64,000 nt of DNA from Isoperla grammatica (GCA_945910005.1 OX246747.1:39995190-40059189); one strand, 5' to 3'. Counted from the stretch's first letter, positions 1 through 13,308 are shown. The notes: generated by a model not told the origin, from the letters alone. Translations and numbers: made by a program.

Positions 1-194
1 ACGGGATTTTTTTTGGCGAATAACCTAATAACTTGTGCTGTAAATTCCAATGAAAGGCGTCTTCTTCAAAGTGTTCCGAACAAACTCTTGCTGGCTTGAC
101 TTTACGGGATTTTTTTTGGCGAATAACCTAATAACTTGTGCTGTAAATTCCAATGAAAGGCGTCTTCTTCAAAGTGTTCCGAACAAACTCTTGA
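1..194. repeat. 103-bp direct duplication
   Basis: The segment starting ACGGGATTTTTTTTGGCG at position 1 recurs at 104 without visible change up to AACAAACTCTTG near 193. It may continue left of the window as a longer array. Confidence 0.93.
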
Positions 195-680
195 ATGTTT
201 TACATTAAACTTATCGGATCGTTTGCAAAATTGAACCCCATTGAACACAAGTTTTCATCCTTAGGGAACGTATGAAAAGATATGTGATGTCCGGCACTTT
301 CGGCATCACTTTTTATGGTTACATTATGACTGATGCGAGATTACAAATGAATATGCAGATGCACAGTTTCAAAACGATGTTTTGGTTTAGTCGAATAGAC
401 GCGCGTCGTAAGTTACATACCTGTATAGTTGTAGAACACACTTCACTGGGTCACAACTCACAACGCTAGTCACAAGTCAAACGCGTCCTACTTAGGAAAA
501 CACGTTTAATTAATATTAAGTTTAGATGAATCAATGTTAAAAACGCATAACACGCACTATAAAGACAATACGGGACTTGGAAATTAGGTACAATAGAGGA
601 AAACAAATTAATAATGAAGAAAGCAATCGCGCCCGAGCACGTATCAACGAGAGTCCTTACTCTTTCAAAGATAAAGACAC
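195..680. other. No recognisable feature
   Basis: AT-rich sequence. The short open frame at 272-469 has no known motif and no splice context that I can recognise. Confidence 0.5.
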
Positions 681-993
681 ACTACTTTGAAATAAAATTA
701 TGTTTATCTTATACTCGGAAGGAAGCAAATGGGATTATTGCTACCAATAAGTGTGATTTAATGGGTCTGGTTTACAAGGATATTACTATCATAAAAGATG
801 GCAATGATAGGGTGTAAAGTGTTTCAACTGTCTCAATACTACTTTGAAATAAAATTATGTTTATCTTATACTCGGCAGGAAGCAATTGGGATTATTGCTA
901 CCAATAAGTGTGATTTAATGGGTCTGGTTTACAAGGATATTACTACCAGTAAAAGATGTCAATGAGGGGGTGTAAAGTGTTTCAACTGTATCA
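681..993. repeat. 157-bp tandem duplication
   Basis: ACTACTTTGAAATAAAATTA begins one copy at 681 and the next at 838. The copies differ by a few substitutions and a small indel near their ends (ATCATAAAAGATGG versus ACCAGTAAAAGATG). Confidence 0.9.
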
Positions 994-1090
994 AGACACG
1001 CAGTGTCACACAATATATGTCAACATGTCAGTTGGCAATCATTAGTTATCTGAGTGCTTGCATTACGGCGGACCAGCCCGGCCCACCGAC

Positions 1091-1805
1091 CGGTTCTTGT
1101 CTCTAGCTGACGTCACATGAAGCTACCCTGTGCGCAATGTCATACCTAGCCGACCGGTTCTTGTCTCTAGCTGACGTCACATGAAGCTACCCTGTGCGCA
1201 ATGTCATACCTAGCCGACCGGTTCTTGTCTCTAGCTGACGTCACATGAAGCTACCCTGTGCGCAATGTCATACCTAGCCGACCGGTTCTTGTCTCTAGCT
1301 GACGTCACATGAAGCTACCCTGTGCGCAATGTCATACCTAGCCGACCGGTTCTTGTCTCTAGCTGACGTCACATGAAGCTACCCTGTGCGCAATGTCATA
1401 CCTAGCCGACCGGTTCTTGTCTCTAGCTGACGTCACATGAAGCTACCCTGTGCGCAATGTCATACCTAGCCGACCGGTTCTTGTCTCTAGCTGACGTCAC
1501 ATGAAGCTACCCTGTGCGCAATGTCATACCTAGCCGACCGGTTCTTGTCTCTAGCTGACGTCACATGAAGCTACCCTGTGCGCAATGTCATACCTAGCCG
1601 ACCGGTTCTTGTCTCTAGCTGACGTCACATGAAGCTACCCTGTGCGCAATGTCATACCTAGCCGACCGGTTCTTGTCTCTAGCTGACGTCACAGGCCCCG
1701 CGGCTGAAGCTACCCTGTGCGCAATGTCATACCTAGCCGACCGGTTCTTGTCTCTAGCTGACGTCACAGGCCCCGCGGCTGAAGCTACCCTGTGCGCAAT
1801 GTCAT
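1091..1805. repeat. 64-bp minisatellite with a TGACGTCA core
   Basis: About 11 head-to-tail units, each containing CGGTTCTTGTCTCTAGC, TGACGTCA and CTACCCTGTGCGCAATGTC. The first nine are almost identical. The last two are 75 bp because AGGCCCCGCGGC replaces one base before TGAAGC. TGACGTCA is the palindromic CREB/ATF consensus octamer, present once per unit. Confidence 0.95.
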
Positions 1806-4318
1806 ACCATAAGGCTGTCGCAACCAGGTCCACAATGCTAAACCATCAATGATGATCACCTCCAAGTGGGGGAATCAATTAGCAGAAACACTAATTGATA
1901 TTCCGCACCACAGCGGTCCGTCATCTTGGTAAATAATGTGACATTCGTCCTCGTTTTCTTTCAAAATTCAGTGTGTCGATATTAATGAATGAATTAATCA
2001 TCTACGACGTTCAATAGTTGCGAATAAATGTCTGCAAACAACAGGTTGTAAGACTCAACGGTCAGCGCCTCATGTCCACTCTGGTGGAGACGTCTACAAC
2101 CACGATAAATGCACGAGGAAAGAATCCACAATGACACTTTCGTATAGTTAAATAGTAGTTGTACAGTAACAATCTGTTGGATTTGATTTACCAACACCTG
2201 TTGTACTTTCTGTACTATACCCTACACGAGATAGAGCGGGGGGGGGGGGGGGGGGGGAGTTGCTTAAGCTTTCTGACACACCCATACACACACACACTCA
2301 TGCTTTTCCTCGTACTAACTCTACCACACGGACTCTTGCCAAAGATATTAGTATTAGATGTCTATTATGACGTCACCTCCCCCCCTCTTGGAACCATCTT
2401 CCGCGTTTCGATGCCAGTCGATCGACTACTGTACTTGTTGCTTAATGGATCCGCGATTAACATTGTGGAATTTACCCATTCACCTTAACCGCATGACAAA
2501 TCCTTTGACAATCAAGGTTGTTAATTGACAAATTGCGCCGACTTCACGATGCATATAACTTGATTTAACAAACAGAGCAATTATTGTATAGATAATTGGC
2601 AACCAGAGCAACAAGTTGTTATGGAACAGTAGGTTGATGATTAACCATCCATCAAGGTTCGGTTTCTTGTTTGATTATTTATTATAATTAGTTTCAATAC
2701 GGTTGCTCTTTCTATACGGTTCCTTTGTTGTCCGGAAAATAATTAAAAATAGAGTGTAAAATAATAGGAAAACGCTCTGTTTGACGCGTTGATAAGCGAG
2801 CGCGTCCATATCTACGAAAGTTCTGGCGAAAAGATCTCTAAGAAGTTAAGAAAAACAACATTTAACAATTCAAGAATAAGCATTGCAAACATTTTTCTAA
2901 TTTCCATAGCTATTATACTTCCCGATATTGTTGAATGCAGTGCAATGTGCGTTGCTAAGAATTTTAATGTATAATATTTAAAGTTTTTTTTAATCCAGTA
3001 TGTAGTTGTGAACAATGAATTAATGTAGCGTTCTCCAGAGAATACTAAACCACGTAAGTTTGACGCGGATTCAATAGTTCTCTAGCAACGCATTGTTGTG
3101 ACGGACAAATACATCCACGGGGATACGAACCCATGCAGGTAAACGTACACACACAAGTGAAACGTGTTACACAACGCAACGAGCTCGAGTGATCCGATCA
3201 GTGACGTAACCGACCGTATTACCGACCGAGCTGGGCTGGCAACACAACACAACAATAACACCGCGCGGTAATTCGATTTGCTTTGTTCGAAGAAATGGAA
3301 ATAGATCAGCCGACAGATAGTTAAGTCAGTCATCATGAGCTGAATATGTCGCTCTGGGCTACACGACGCAAATAACCGACACTCTATTACACACATGGTT
3401 TTTATCACTATCTTCCTTTTATTAGGAGCTATATAAGTTTTTTCCTATACTTTTTAAGTTACACCTTATATTATGTAGGTTTTGTTTCTAAAACATTATC
3501 AGAGATGTTTAATTTTTACAGTGGGGCAACGAGTAGCTGTTTAAAATCTATTTAGTTTTTATTTCAACATTTCAATAACGATGATGATTTCGAAATCCAG
3601 AAATTAAGTAAACGACCACGACTATAAACCCCCCCCCCCCCCCCCCCCCCTTTAACCAGTCACCTACTTAGCTTAGCCTCGATAAACATTTCCGGCAAGG
3701 GTGAGACTGAGACCTGGGTTCGATTCCCAGTCGGGGTTGGGTTTTATGTCAGCTGTGTTTCAAGACAAATAGTGCTTCTCCAACAACACTTATATCACGA
3801 ATAACGATGATGTATTTCCTTGAATAAACCAACTGTTACAAAACAAACTGTTTAAGATAACGGAACCCAGTACCGTCACAGTACGGACCTGGAGCCGTAA
3901 TTGCTAATGTACGGCACAAGTACCGTAAAATAACATAATGTGTACAGTCAATTTATGATGTAGGTGTACAAGTTCAGTAAAATTACGGAATTTTTTTCGG
4001 TACTTCCATTGTTGATGTTCATGAATTTAACGGTGTGTGTCGTAACTAACGATATGAGGGACAGTTCCGTAGAAATACGGGACACACTGTATTTTAATGG
4101 AGCGCTATAGTAACATGTCGCAGTTGCACGATGTAACCTACAACATGTTGTAGAGGTTACTGGTCACAATGTCAACGGATCTGCTAAGGTAAAGCCACAT
4201 TCCTCTCACGACGACGACGAAGGTAAATGCCAAAAGGCCGAAGGTAATTAGTTATAAGTAAGAATCAACAGGTTGGCGGCCTAGGAACTGGAGCGAGGTA
4301 AACGCACGACCACAGAGC
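1806..4318. other. No gene; two long homopolymers and one tRNA-like motif
   Basis: Contains G20 at 2238-2257, C22 at 3629-3650, and a B-box-like GGTTCGATTCC at 3717-3727 followed by a tail ending TTGAATAAACC near 3830. Open frames here are short and show no family motif. Confidence 0.5.
3690..3835 (+). repeat. tRNA-headed SINE-like fragment
   Basis: GGTTCGATTCC at 3717-3727 matches the Pol III B box. It is followed by CAGTCGGGGTTGGGTT and about 100 bp of body ending in an AATAAA-containing tail. The A-box side is degenerate. Confidence 0.4.
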
Positions 4319-5022
4319 GCACTCTATGACTCGATGACTCTATGACTGTCATATAGAGGTGCCTTGGGATCTGTCAGAGCGCACTCTATGACTCTATGAC
4401 TGTCATATAGAGGTGCCTTGGGATCTGTCAGAGCGCACTCTATGACTCTATGACTGTCATATAGAGGTGCCTTGGGATCTGTCAGAGCGCACTCTATGAC
4501 TCTATGACTATCATATAGAGGTGCCTTGGGATCTGTCAGAGCGCACTCTATGACTCTATGACTGTCATATAGAGGTGCCTTGGGATCTGTCAGAGCGCAC
4601 TCTATGACTCTATGACTGTCATATAGAGGTGCCTTGGGATCTGTCAGAGCGCACTCTATGACTCTATGACTGTCATATAGAGGTGCCTTGGGATCTGTCA
4701 GAGCGCACTCTATGACTCTATGACTGTCATATAGAGGTGCCTTGGGATCTGTCAGAGCGCACTCTATGACTCTATGACTGTCATATAGAGGTGCCTTGGG
4801 ATCTGTCAGAGCGCACTCTATGACTCTATGACTGTCATATAGAGGTGCCTTGGGATCTGTCAGAGCGCACTCTATGACTCTATGACTGTCATATAGAGGT
4901 GCCTTGGGATCTGTCAGAGCGCACTCTATGACTCTATGACTGTCATATAGAGGTGCCTTGGGATCTGTCAGAGCGCACTCTATGACTCTATGACTGTCAT
5001 ATAGAGGTACCTTGGGATCTGT
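4319..5022. repeat. 54-bp minisatellite (first of two adjacent arrays)
   Basis: Thirteen almost identical units containing ACTCTATGACTCTATGACTG, TCATATAGAGGTGCC and TTGGGATCTGTCAGAGCGC. Because 54 is divisible by three, the minus strand stays open for 254 codons of an 18-residue repeat (TDPKAPLYDSHRVIECAL). With no signal, domain or splice support I treat this frame as a by-product of the repeat. Confidence 0.95.
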
Positions 5023-5068
5023 CCGTATAAAACCTCCTTGGTCAGTATACGGAGCCGCACTGGACTGC

Positions 5069-5345
5069 ACCGAGTGCGCCTTCAACAATTACAACAACAA
5101 TACAGTAAACGCACCAGTGCGCACTGAGTGCGCCTTCAACAATTACAACAACAATACAGTAAACGCACCAGTGCGCACTGAGTGCGCCTTCAACAATTAC
5201 AACAACAATACAGTAAACGCACCAGTGCGCACTGAGTGCGCCTTCAACAATTACAACAACAATACAGTAAACCCACCAGTGCGCACGGAGTGCGCCTTCA
5301 ACAATTACAACAACAATACAGTAAACGCACAAGTGCGCACCGAGT
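5069..5345. repeat. 54-bp minisatellite (second array, different sequence)
   Basis: Five units containing GAGTGCGCCTTCAACAATTA, CAACAACAATACAGTAAACG and CACCAGTGCGCACT. The period equals that of the neighbouring array though the sequence does not. Both arrays contain a GCGCACT word. The plus strand is open through the array, again because the period is a multiple of three. Confidence 0.93.
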
Positions 5346-6263
5346 GCAGCCCATTGGAAAACGCCAATAGGAGAGTTAGATATGGTAAGAGATTACGTTA
5401 GGCTAGATGCTAGGTTATGTTAGGGTAGGCTAGATCTATAGATATTGCATGGCTAACAATTTATTTCTTTTTAGATACATCTAGGTTCGCTGAATATTTG
5501 AACCAGGCCTAACTTATTTTCCCCATGGTACAACCACCAATCAGACGCGTCGTTTACGGCCGTCTGATACGTCATCGAGTACAGACAGTGTCTTGTCTTG
5601 CAACAGGTGGGCTCTGTATGGTGCAACACACAAGGACGGTATAACAACGATCAGTTAAGCCCGGCAGATTCACCCGGCCTAGCCAAGTAGGTCGCCCGAT
5701 GATACTCGTAGCTAGCTAGAGAGTCTTACGTCACGCACGTGCGTCTTGGCCGCGTGCTCGCCAGAGACAATCACGGGACACGAGACAAGAAAGACAAACA
5801 TCGATTCGGACTTTTTTTGTTTTTGTTTTTAAACGGTCTCACAGTATACCTGTAAATTCCCAACCCATCTGACGTGACTAATGAGTTAAAATAACTAATG
5901 AGACTTGTGTACTCTACTGAGTGGAAGACCGCGCATTATAAATGTGTGAAAGAACGCCACGAGGCATCTGTTGGTCTTCATTAAAACAGCGTGCACGAAG
6001 ATGGAGATCTGAGATAGAAGCCGTTCGTTCGTCTTGTAACGAGAGTGTTATCTTGCACTCATCAATACAGCCGACGTGTGTCGTGCAACACAAGGCGGTG
6101 CGTTTAGGAGCCCCGATAAGGCGGTGCGGCGCGACCTCGCGTGACGTCATACTGGCCACACCGCGGCGACCTGTACATTGCGCTCACAGTCGGGCTGTCA
6201 ATAAGAGAACAACAAGCTCAGCGCGACGTGCGACAGTTGTAACGAGTGCAGCCGCAGATCGAG
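5346..6263. other. No recognisable feature
   Basis: Mixed-composition DNA. The open frames at 5914-6508 run into the following tandem repeat and show no conserved motif. Confidence 0.45.
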
Positions 6264-6737
6264 GCTGTGAAAACGACTGCGTGCGCCCTTGTAACCATGT
6301 GTGCGCCCTTGTAAACCGAAGAAAAGCGGGCGAAACAAGAGAGTTTCTTGCTTTTCAGTGGAAAATATTGGAAAAGCGTCAAACTGCCAACTATAAACAT
6401 GTGAAAACGATTGTGTGCGCCCGTGTAAGCCAAAGAAAAGCGGGCGAAACAAGAGAATTTCTTGCGTTTCAGTGGAAAATGTTGGAAGAGCGTCAAACTG
6501 CCAAATAAACATGTGAAAACGATTGTGTGCGCCCTTGTAAGCCAAAGAAAAGCGGGCGAAACAAGAGAATTTCTTGCGTTTCAGTGGAAAATGTTGGAAA
6601 AGCGTCAAAATGCCAAATAAACATATGAAAACGATTGCGTGCGTCCTTATAAACCAAAGAAAAGCGCGCGAAACAAGAGAGTTTCTTGCGTTTCAGTGGA
6701 AAATGTTGGAAAAGCGTCTAACTGCCAACTATAAACA
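6264..6737. repeat. About 113-bp tandem repeat, four units
   Basis: Units start near GTGAAAACGATTGTGTGCGC and contain AAAGCGGGCGAAACAAGAGA, TTTCTTGCGTTTCAGTGG and AAAATGTTGGAAAAGCG. Successive starts are 114, 112 and 112 bp apart. The first unit has an extra GTGCGCCCTTGTAA duplication. Confidence 0.9.
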
Positions 6738-9700
6738 TAATGTGAAACATCCAACAATCAACTGCAAATCGAACGTGAACAAAGATGGCCGTTTTGGCAA
6801 AATTCTCAGGATAAAAAAATTGCTTACACATTATAAAAGGAGATGGATAGGTACCTTTCCTTCCAAGACAAGTATATGCAAATTGTAGTGAAATTATTTC
6901 GAGAGCAGACCCCCCCCCCCCCCCCCCTTCTCACTCCGCCTTCTTGATGGATGGTCACGAACTGCCCTTACATGACTCGCGATTTGCAACCTGTCACATT
7001 TAGAAGGCGCTGCTTTCATTATATTATTATTATAATATTAACGAGAAAAAGCTAAATGAGATGAAAGTTGGTGTTAGTTAAACAGATTATTACATAATAG
7101 CTGCGTAGGTAATTATCTTCTGATTAGATCAGTTTTTGGAAGTGTGTTTTGTTGTCGTGTTTGTTGTGATGAATGAATGTGTGTTTTTCTAAGGGGCTCT
7201 GGCAGACGGTTTTTGCTTTCAATTATACCGGTGAACTGAAACATCGAACAAAAGCTGTGTGGAAAAAGTGAGAACATTTTTTTTCTCCCCGTTTCGATGT
7301 CCCACTTAGAATCTAAATATATAACACCGAGCTCGACAGAATACATTATTAAGAAATATATTCACATTGTATAACATTTCAGATAGTCTGACGCAATAGA
7401 AAAACTAACTATATTAGCATAGTCAACTATATATTAGAGTATATGGGTAGTTAGTGGTTTAGTTTGGTTGAAAAAGTGTTCACTAACTTAAAAAATGCAC
7501 CCATCTCTTTAAAGCTTTCATTTCAGCATCATGTTTTCAATCAATCTAAACTCTGTTTTGTTAAAATTCTCAATTCTTCCATATTTTCAGATAATATACT
7601 CTTAATTTCACCGACTCGAATCACAGCGACAGACGAGGTCGGTAGCCAGCAGACCACATAACGGTGTCGAAAGATGCAACAACACACATCACACATGTCT
7701 GTGTGTTTCGAATCTAGAAATCCTGATACTGTCGACGTATGAATACGAATGATAGGATCGTGCGTAGAAAGAGCGCAATACCACACTGGCCGGCTGCCAT
7801 AGTTGACAACTGTGCAGGTACGTACCTACCTATATATTGCAATAACGTCACTGCAACTGCATATAACATATGCTCGTTGGGGCGAGACAGACCAAACACA
7901 ACAGGTGGAATACAAACACTGTAAATACAGAAATACACAAGGACGTTTTTCACCTTTGTAGGAAGGTATTGAGAGTTTACACGGTTGTAGGCCCTACAGT
8001 TAAAATATCAACAAAGATTACAACACGTTTACATTTACATGAAGTAGTTCGAAAATCATTTTCTTCACTTAAAAAAGGTGTAAGACGTCAGCCCAAATGG
8101 CTTCTTGCTTCTTGCAGGTGATGACGCCAAACATCACAACAAGTAGCAGCCTGCAGCCTTTACGTTACTGTGTTGATAACTTGGCCTCCAGTTCAATACG
8201 TTTGTTTCGTTGTTGTCATGTCTAGTGCTCAATGAAAGGGTGGTACTAAATTTAGAAAAACAATTCGATAACATTTTCGCTATCATTACATTTTGTTTCT
8301 AATCGATTGCACGGCGATTGTGTTTGAATTGAACGGTTGCCCAACTGTGTGTGTGTGCTATTGCGGTCCTGGCTAACCTAGACAAGGTTGGCCGCCGTGT
8401 GTGAAAGCGAGTGAGGCGGTTAGCTCATCGTCATCGCCTATAGTACAACACGAGACGTGACGATCGCCTCAATTAGATGGAACACGGGGGGCAAAAAACA
8501 AATGCACTTTACTTTAGTGCGTCCGTCCGTCCGTGTGAGGGTCAAGCAAGAGGTCAAGATATTGAGTGATTACCTCGCGTACAGTCGGTCTGTACATACA
8601 TCACCGAAGACGAGTGAAGAACACACTCGATAATATTAATTAGACAAACCGATGTTGTCTGTGTGTGTGTGTGATGACACTTGGTTGTGTGGTTTGCCGC
8701 TTAAATGTTAAGGTCAATACGTTTAGTATTTAATAAAATACACTCGACTTAAATGTTACACTATAGACAGAATGTATAGGCCTACTAATCGCTTAGTTCT
8801 TTAATAGGTTAGCATTTAATTCACTACACTTAAACATTAAACAGCCAATATAATTTAATTAGTTATGGACGATGGATTAACAGGTAAGCATTTAATAGAC
8901 ACTTAAATGATAATCGATAAAATGAAATCAATGATGGATTAATTAATGGCTAGGTTTGAATACACTACATAATGTTAGTTAAATGGGGGGTGAATAGGTT
9001 AGAATATAAAACACTTAACGTTACAGTTAAGAGAATGTATTCACTTAGTTATGTAGCAGGTTAATAGGTTAGAACTGTATCAGATGAGAAGAGAATCACT
9101 TAGGTAGGCGCTTAGCGTAATCCCGAAGTTATTAGCGTCAAAACGTGACCAACTTTCTTCCACGATCATTAATTACGTCTGTGCGAGAGTTGAGGCTCAA
9201 GACAGTAATTATCTGGTGTAGGTTAGTGTTTTACACTCGTCACTTACAATGAAAGACTGTAGCATTATTCCAAGGTGTCCAAGTATAACACGAGGGACTT
9301 AAATCTGGCGGTCACCGGTTCGATACCGTATATTCTCTACTCACGATTCTGGGCTATTAACAGTCCCCGGGCATTATTTCTCTCTGATTGATTATTTAGT
9401 GTTTATGACGACGTGCTCGACAGACGAACGTCGGGGTTGAATGTAGGAAAGGGACAAGTAGGAAGTTAAAGAGAGTTAAGGGAAAGGGGGCGGACCTCAT
9501 TTTCTCGCAACTTACGACCAAGTTCTACCCCGGGCCCAGAAGGGCGACATATTTCTCACCACATCTCACTTGACAGTCAGTCAGTCACCCGAACATGACG
9601 TATATACTAAGTCAAGTTTAAGTTTCAAGCTGGTGTGCACCAAACCACACATGGATTCCTATATACGAATCGTGATTACAAAAGTGTAAATACATGTTCA

Positions 9701-10857
9701 ATGACAGCAGCCAGTGTTGTTGGGCAACAATGACAGCTCGCTCTATGTGAGGGAAGCGGCTCAACTCTTCGAGCACACAATATGTAGGTTATAGACACCT
9801 TGCTACCTTGGCTGTGATAGGCAGCGTCCCTGGGCTGACCGCACAATAGGGAGCCGCACTCGGCCATCATTCAACACAAGTATAAGGTCGACCATCGAAT
9901 CGACATGGAGAAATCGATTATTAAACGATGTCCGAAATCGATTTCGTTTCATTTAAATAAATCGAATCGTTTCTGTTTTTGGACCTAGACCTCACGTCTT
10001 CTGCCGTATTCACGCCAGTGTCTATAGATTCATGTTACACATTAGAAATATGCATTACTTCATAATCCATCAGCTTGTTCCTCTGAGCGTGGACGTGGGT
10101 TCGAGGCCCTACACTGCGTGACACATGCGACCCGCTCGGACACACGAAGGTGTTTAGCACGTTATCAACCGCAACCCCCCGCCCCCGCTGTAATAGATAA
10201 GGGGGTCGTGACCGCAACCCTCGCTTGGCTCGGCTTGGCTTCAGTGCACCGCGGACAAGGGAGCACGCAGCAATCAACTATACTCGCGGTCGCTCAGTTC
10301 GTACAATTTAAAACAACAATGGACAGACAATTATGAATTCATAAAAGTAATTACCACGAAGTAAATGAATCAAATTAAAATTGGATAATATGTTGTATGA
10401 AATAAAAAAATGTATTCTTTTCACACACAAAATGGTAGAAAAGCCCCTATAGTTGTTGAGGAATTGGATTTTTTCTTTTGGCAAATAGCATGTACGTACA
10501 AAACAATTAGCACATTATCCCATTAGGTGGTAAAAGCCATAAAAGCTACACTCGGACGGACGGACGGAGCAATGCAGACAAACGGGTTAGAAACTATTCG
10601 AGTAACCTCGGTGCAATGTTGGAATTAAGGCAGTGCAGGAAGTGTGGTGAATTGTCCGTTATGTAACGACGAGAAGACAGAATGATGGAGTTCCAATGAG
10701 AGGACTCGATTAGACCAATCGATGTATGAAGTCTCAGATCGATACGAGACCGACAATATTGAAAAACCCCTTGAAATAATACAAAAACGCGTTTTTAGCT
10801 GCGCAGTACAGGTAAAAACACTAATTCAAAGACGGAAAAATAGTAGAACAGGTAAAA
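6738..10857. other. No gene recognised; C18 tract and a degenerate tRNA-like motif
   Basis: Contains C18 at 6910-6927 and a B-box-like GGTTCGATACC at 9317-9327 with no clear A box. The rest is AT-rich with short unremarkable frames. Confidence 0.4.
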
Positions 10858-10861
10858 ACGT

Positions 10862-11092
10862 TATATAAAACCTAGTAGTTGGACTATACACTGTTCCTTG
10901 TCAAGATGAAAGAATTAAAAACCGCAATATTTCGAGCTCTAATCAGAGCTCTCAAACAGGCGAAATCACACTCAAATGTGTGTGATTTCGCCCGTTGAAG
11001 AGCTCTGATTAGAGCTCGAAATATTGCGGTTTTTAATTCTTTCATCTTGACAAGGAACAGTGTATAGTCCAACTACTAGGTTTTATATAAAG
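10862..11092. mobile_element. 231-bp near-perfect palindrome (foldback element)
   Basis: The left arm starts TTATATAAAACCTAGTAGTT and the right arm is its reverse complement. The arms are over 100 nt, with a TCAAAT centre near 10975. The only clear mismatches are a few bases around CTCAAACAGG versus CCGTTGAAG. There is no target duplication that I can define. Confidence 0.85.
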
Positions 11093-11418
11093 TTAAAAAC
11101 ACGTTTCTTTCGCGCGTTTTTCATATATTGGCGGTACCTACAGCAATCAACATCGCAAAAACGCCAATTAATTCCGACCAAGGCCGCCCCCAGATGGACG
11201 CGCAACAGGTCCGTATAAAGCGAGTGACGCGACAAGTTTCGGCTGCGTGAATCCCCCCGGGGCGGCGCAGCTTGACCTTGAGGCAACGACACCTGCTGTC
11301 CACACACACACATGAGAGACTCGCTGAATCACTCTCGGAGGCTCCGGTTTCCTTCAAGGACTGAGGGACTCGTCTCGACAAGGCCACCACACACCAACCT
11401 CGAGACTATATTAGCGCA

Positions 11419-11450
<32 letters not shown>

Positions 11451-12031
11451 CAAGATATTTGTACTTAACCCACTCGTTCATTACAAGAGCTGATGTTCCA
11501 GTGGGCGACATTATGGGACTCGCGAGGCCAATCAGCGATCGGCATTGGCCACTCTATTATAGACTAAGCTGCTCCGCGAATGAATTCAATAACAACGGCA
11601 AAGAAGAATCTGTGCGATTGTCGTCGCATCAGCGTGCACAAAACGGGCATGAGAATAGTTACAGACAGACAGACAGACCCCGGCGCCCGCAGTGTAGTAG
11701 GGGTAGGGGGTAGATGCTGCCAACAAGGGGTAGAAAACAAGTACAAAACAACGCTATAGCAGGCGACGTCGGGTCTACACGGCTTGTTCGATACTTGGAA
11801 ACCGTTGTGCAGTTGCACAGCAGTCATCCATCTGTTCGCGTATATTGGCTCGGAACACTTGCCTCCATAATTGATTGGCTGTTGTACTTGTAAGGAAACC
11901 TTTCTTACTCGCATGCATGCACACAATATGACAGCTCACTGATGGTATAGCACCGGTGTCGAACCGGTAACCTCCCGAATGAGAGTCGCGCGCGTTACCG
12001 CCGAGCCACCTCTAATCGCGTCATGTTCCGA
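11093..12031. other. No gene; AAAT microsatellite and antisense tRNA-like head
   Basis: (AAAT)n at 11420-11450. On the minus strand, 12008-11955 has an A-box-like TGGCTCGGCGG and a B-box-like GGTTCGACACC. This is similar in layout to the SINE head at 19640 and is probably an inverted, diverged relative. Confidence 0.5.
11945..12017 (-). repeat. tRNA-derived SINE head (minus strand)
   Basis: GAGGTGGCTCGGCGGTAAC, then GACTCTCATTCGGGAGG, then ACCGGTTCGACACCGGT. Both internal Pol III promoter boxes are present at tRNA spacing. The closest relative in the window is 19640-19705. Confidence 0.6.
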
Positions 12032-12348
12032 ATAGGGAATTTGCAACTGACGTCACAGCCCAACTGCAACAATGTAACAAATGAATCGAACCGATGGACA
12101 AACAACGAGCTGTCAAAATAATAAGATTGCAACATTATGAAGAAAACGAGGTATGACGATAGTATCTGCTCACCAGTTAATACGTTTAATGATGGGCTAC
12201 CAAGTTGTGAAAGTTTTGTATGTTTCTTGTTTGTTTTGAAGATTTGTTTTCAAAATCAGAATATTTTATTGTTTGACAGCTTGTTGTTTGTCCATCGATT
12301 CATTTCATTTGTTTCATTGTTGTAAAGCAAGCTTGCAAGAAGCCTATA
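12032..12348 (+). mobile_element. 317-bp MITE family X, copy 1
   Basis: Same element as 25607-25924. Long inverted repeats face each other: CAACAATGTAACAAATGAAT at the left, and CAACAATGAAACAAATGAAA read inward from the right. Both continue through GATGGACAAACAAC to AGCTGTCAAA. Outer ends read TAGGG and GCCTA. The 62-codon open frame inside is not a transposase. Confidence 0.85.
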
Positions 12349-12797
12349 GTACTAGAGCCGGGAGATGCCGCTTAATGTCCGCACCGAGCATCGAACAAGT
12401 CTGTCTGCGTGAGTGACGTCACCCGGCCTCGGTGTTTAGCATTGACACCCGCCACTCTAGCCAGACAGACACAGACACCTGTTGACTCAACCAATATACA
12501 GTGTTGATGGGCGCTAATGTGCGCGCAAACCACTAGAGTCAACACATCAAGCATAAACGATACACACACACACATTTCGGCGCGCGGGACTTATTTACTA
12601 GACAGAATCGGTTTAAGAATCATGATTTATTTATTAAATTTGATGATTTATAGTTTCATTAATTTGAATATTTTTTGTACATTTAGCTGTAGGAATTTAT
12701 TCGTCTATTATTTTTTCATTGAAAGAAGTTTCCTACTTTATTTATAAATTTGGGGTAAGAAAATCAACATGAACGTTTACATGAGGGGGTCGTGTAT

Positions 12798-12837
<40 letters not shown>

Positions 12838-13308
12838 TGTCTATCCTATTCAGTTATAAAAACTGATTTACAAAGGTAAAGGAGGACCTTAAATAAAACT
12901 AAGCTATGCAAACAATTAATAATAATGAAATCATAAATAACAATAACAACAAAAACAAAACAAACTTCTGAACTATATAAAATATTCAATCGAATAGAAA
13001 CCAACTCAATTCAATCTTACAAACATAATTATCTAGATTCGTTCGCATTTGTTGATAAAAATTGAAAAACTGAAGCGATTAGCGTTGCAATTACGCCTTA
13101 CACGCCAACTGGTTTTGAGTGGGCGTGTGTGTGTACACTATAATCAAGGTATTATCCACAGCTTCGTTGCTACGACGGCTCCAATGACGTCATATACGTG
13201 ACGGTTGAACACTATGCCAGACAATATCGCCAATTCGAGAAGAAGAAGAAACACAACACGAACCTTGGCTTGGACTTAATGCGCATTCTTTCGTTTGTTT
13301 TATGTATT
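12349..13308. other. No gene; TTTA microsatellite with inverted SINE tail
   Basis: (TATT)n at 12793-12836 is followed by TGTCTATCCTATTCAGTTAT and TACAAAGGTAAAGGAGGACC. This is the reverse complement of the tail at 57899-57978, so a minus-strand retroposon end lies at 12793-12895. Confidence 0.6.

Noticed and set aside
4324..5088. 254-codon minus-strand frame of an 18-residue repeat
   Set aside because: It follows automatically from a 54-bp period in the minisatellite. It starts in the neighbouring array, has no signal peptide, domain or splice context, and the opposite strand of the adjacent array is equally open.
5390..5435. Telomere-like TTAGG words
   Set aside because: Only a few irregular TTAGG/TAGGC words, with no tandem TTAGG run.
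5942..6608. 188-codon plus-strand and 136-codon minus-strand frames
   Set aside because: Both depend on the 113-bp tandem repeat for most of their length and are mutually antisense.
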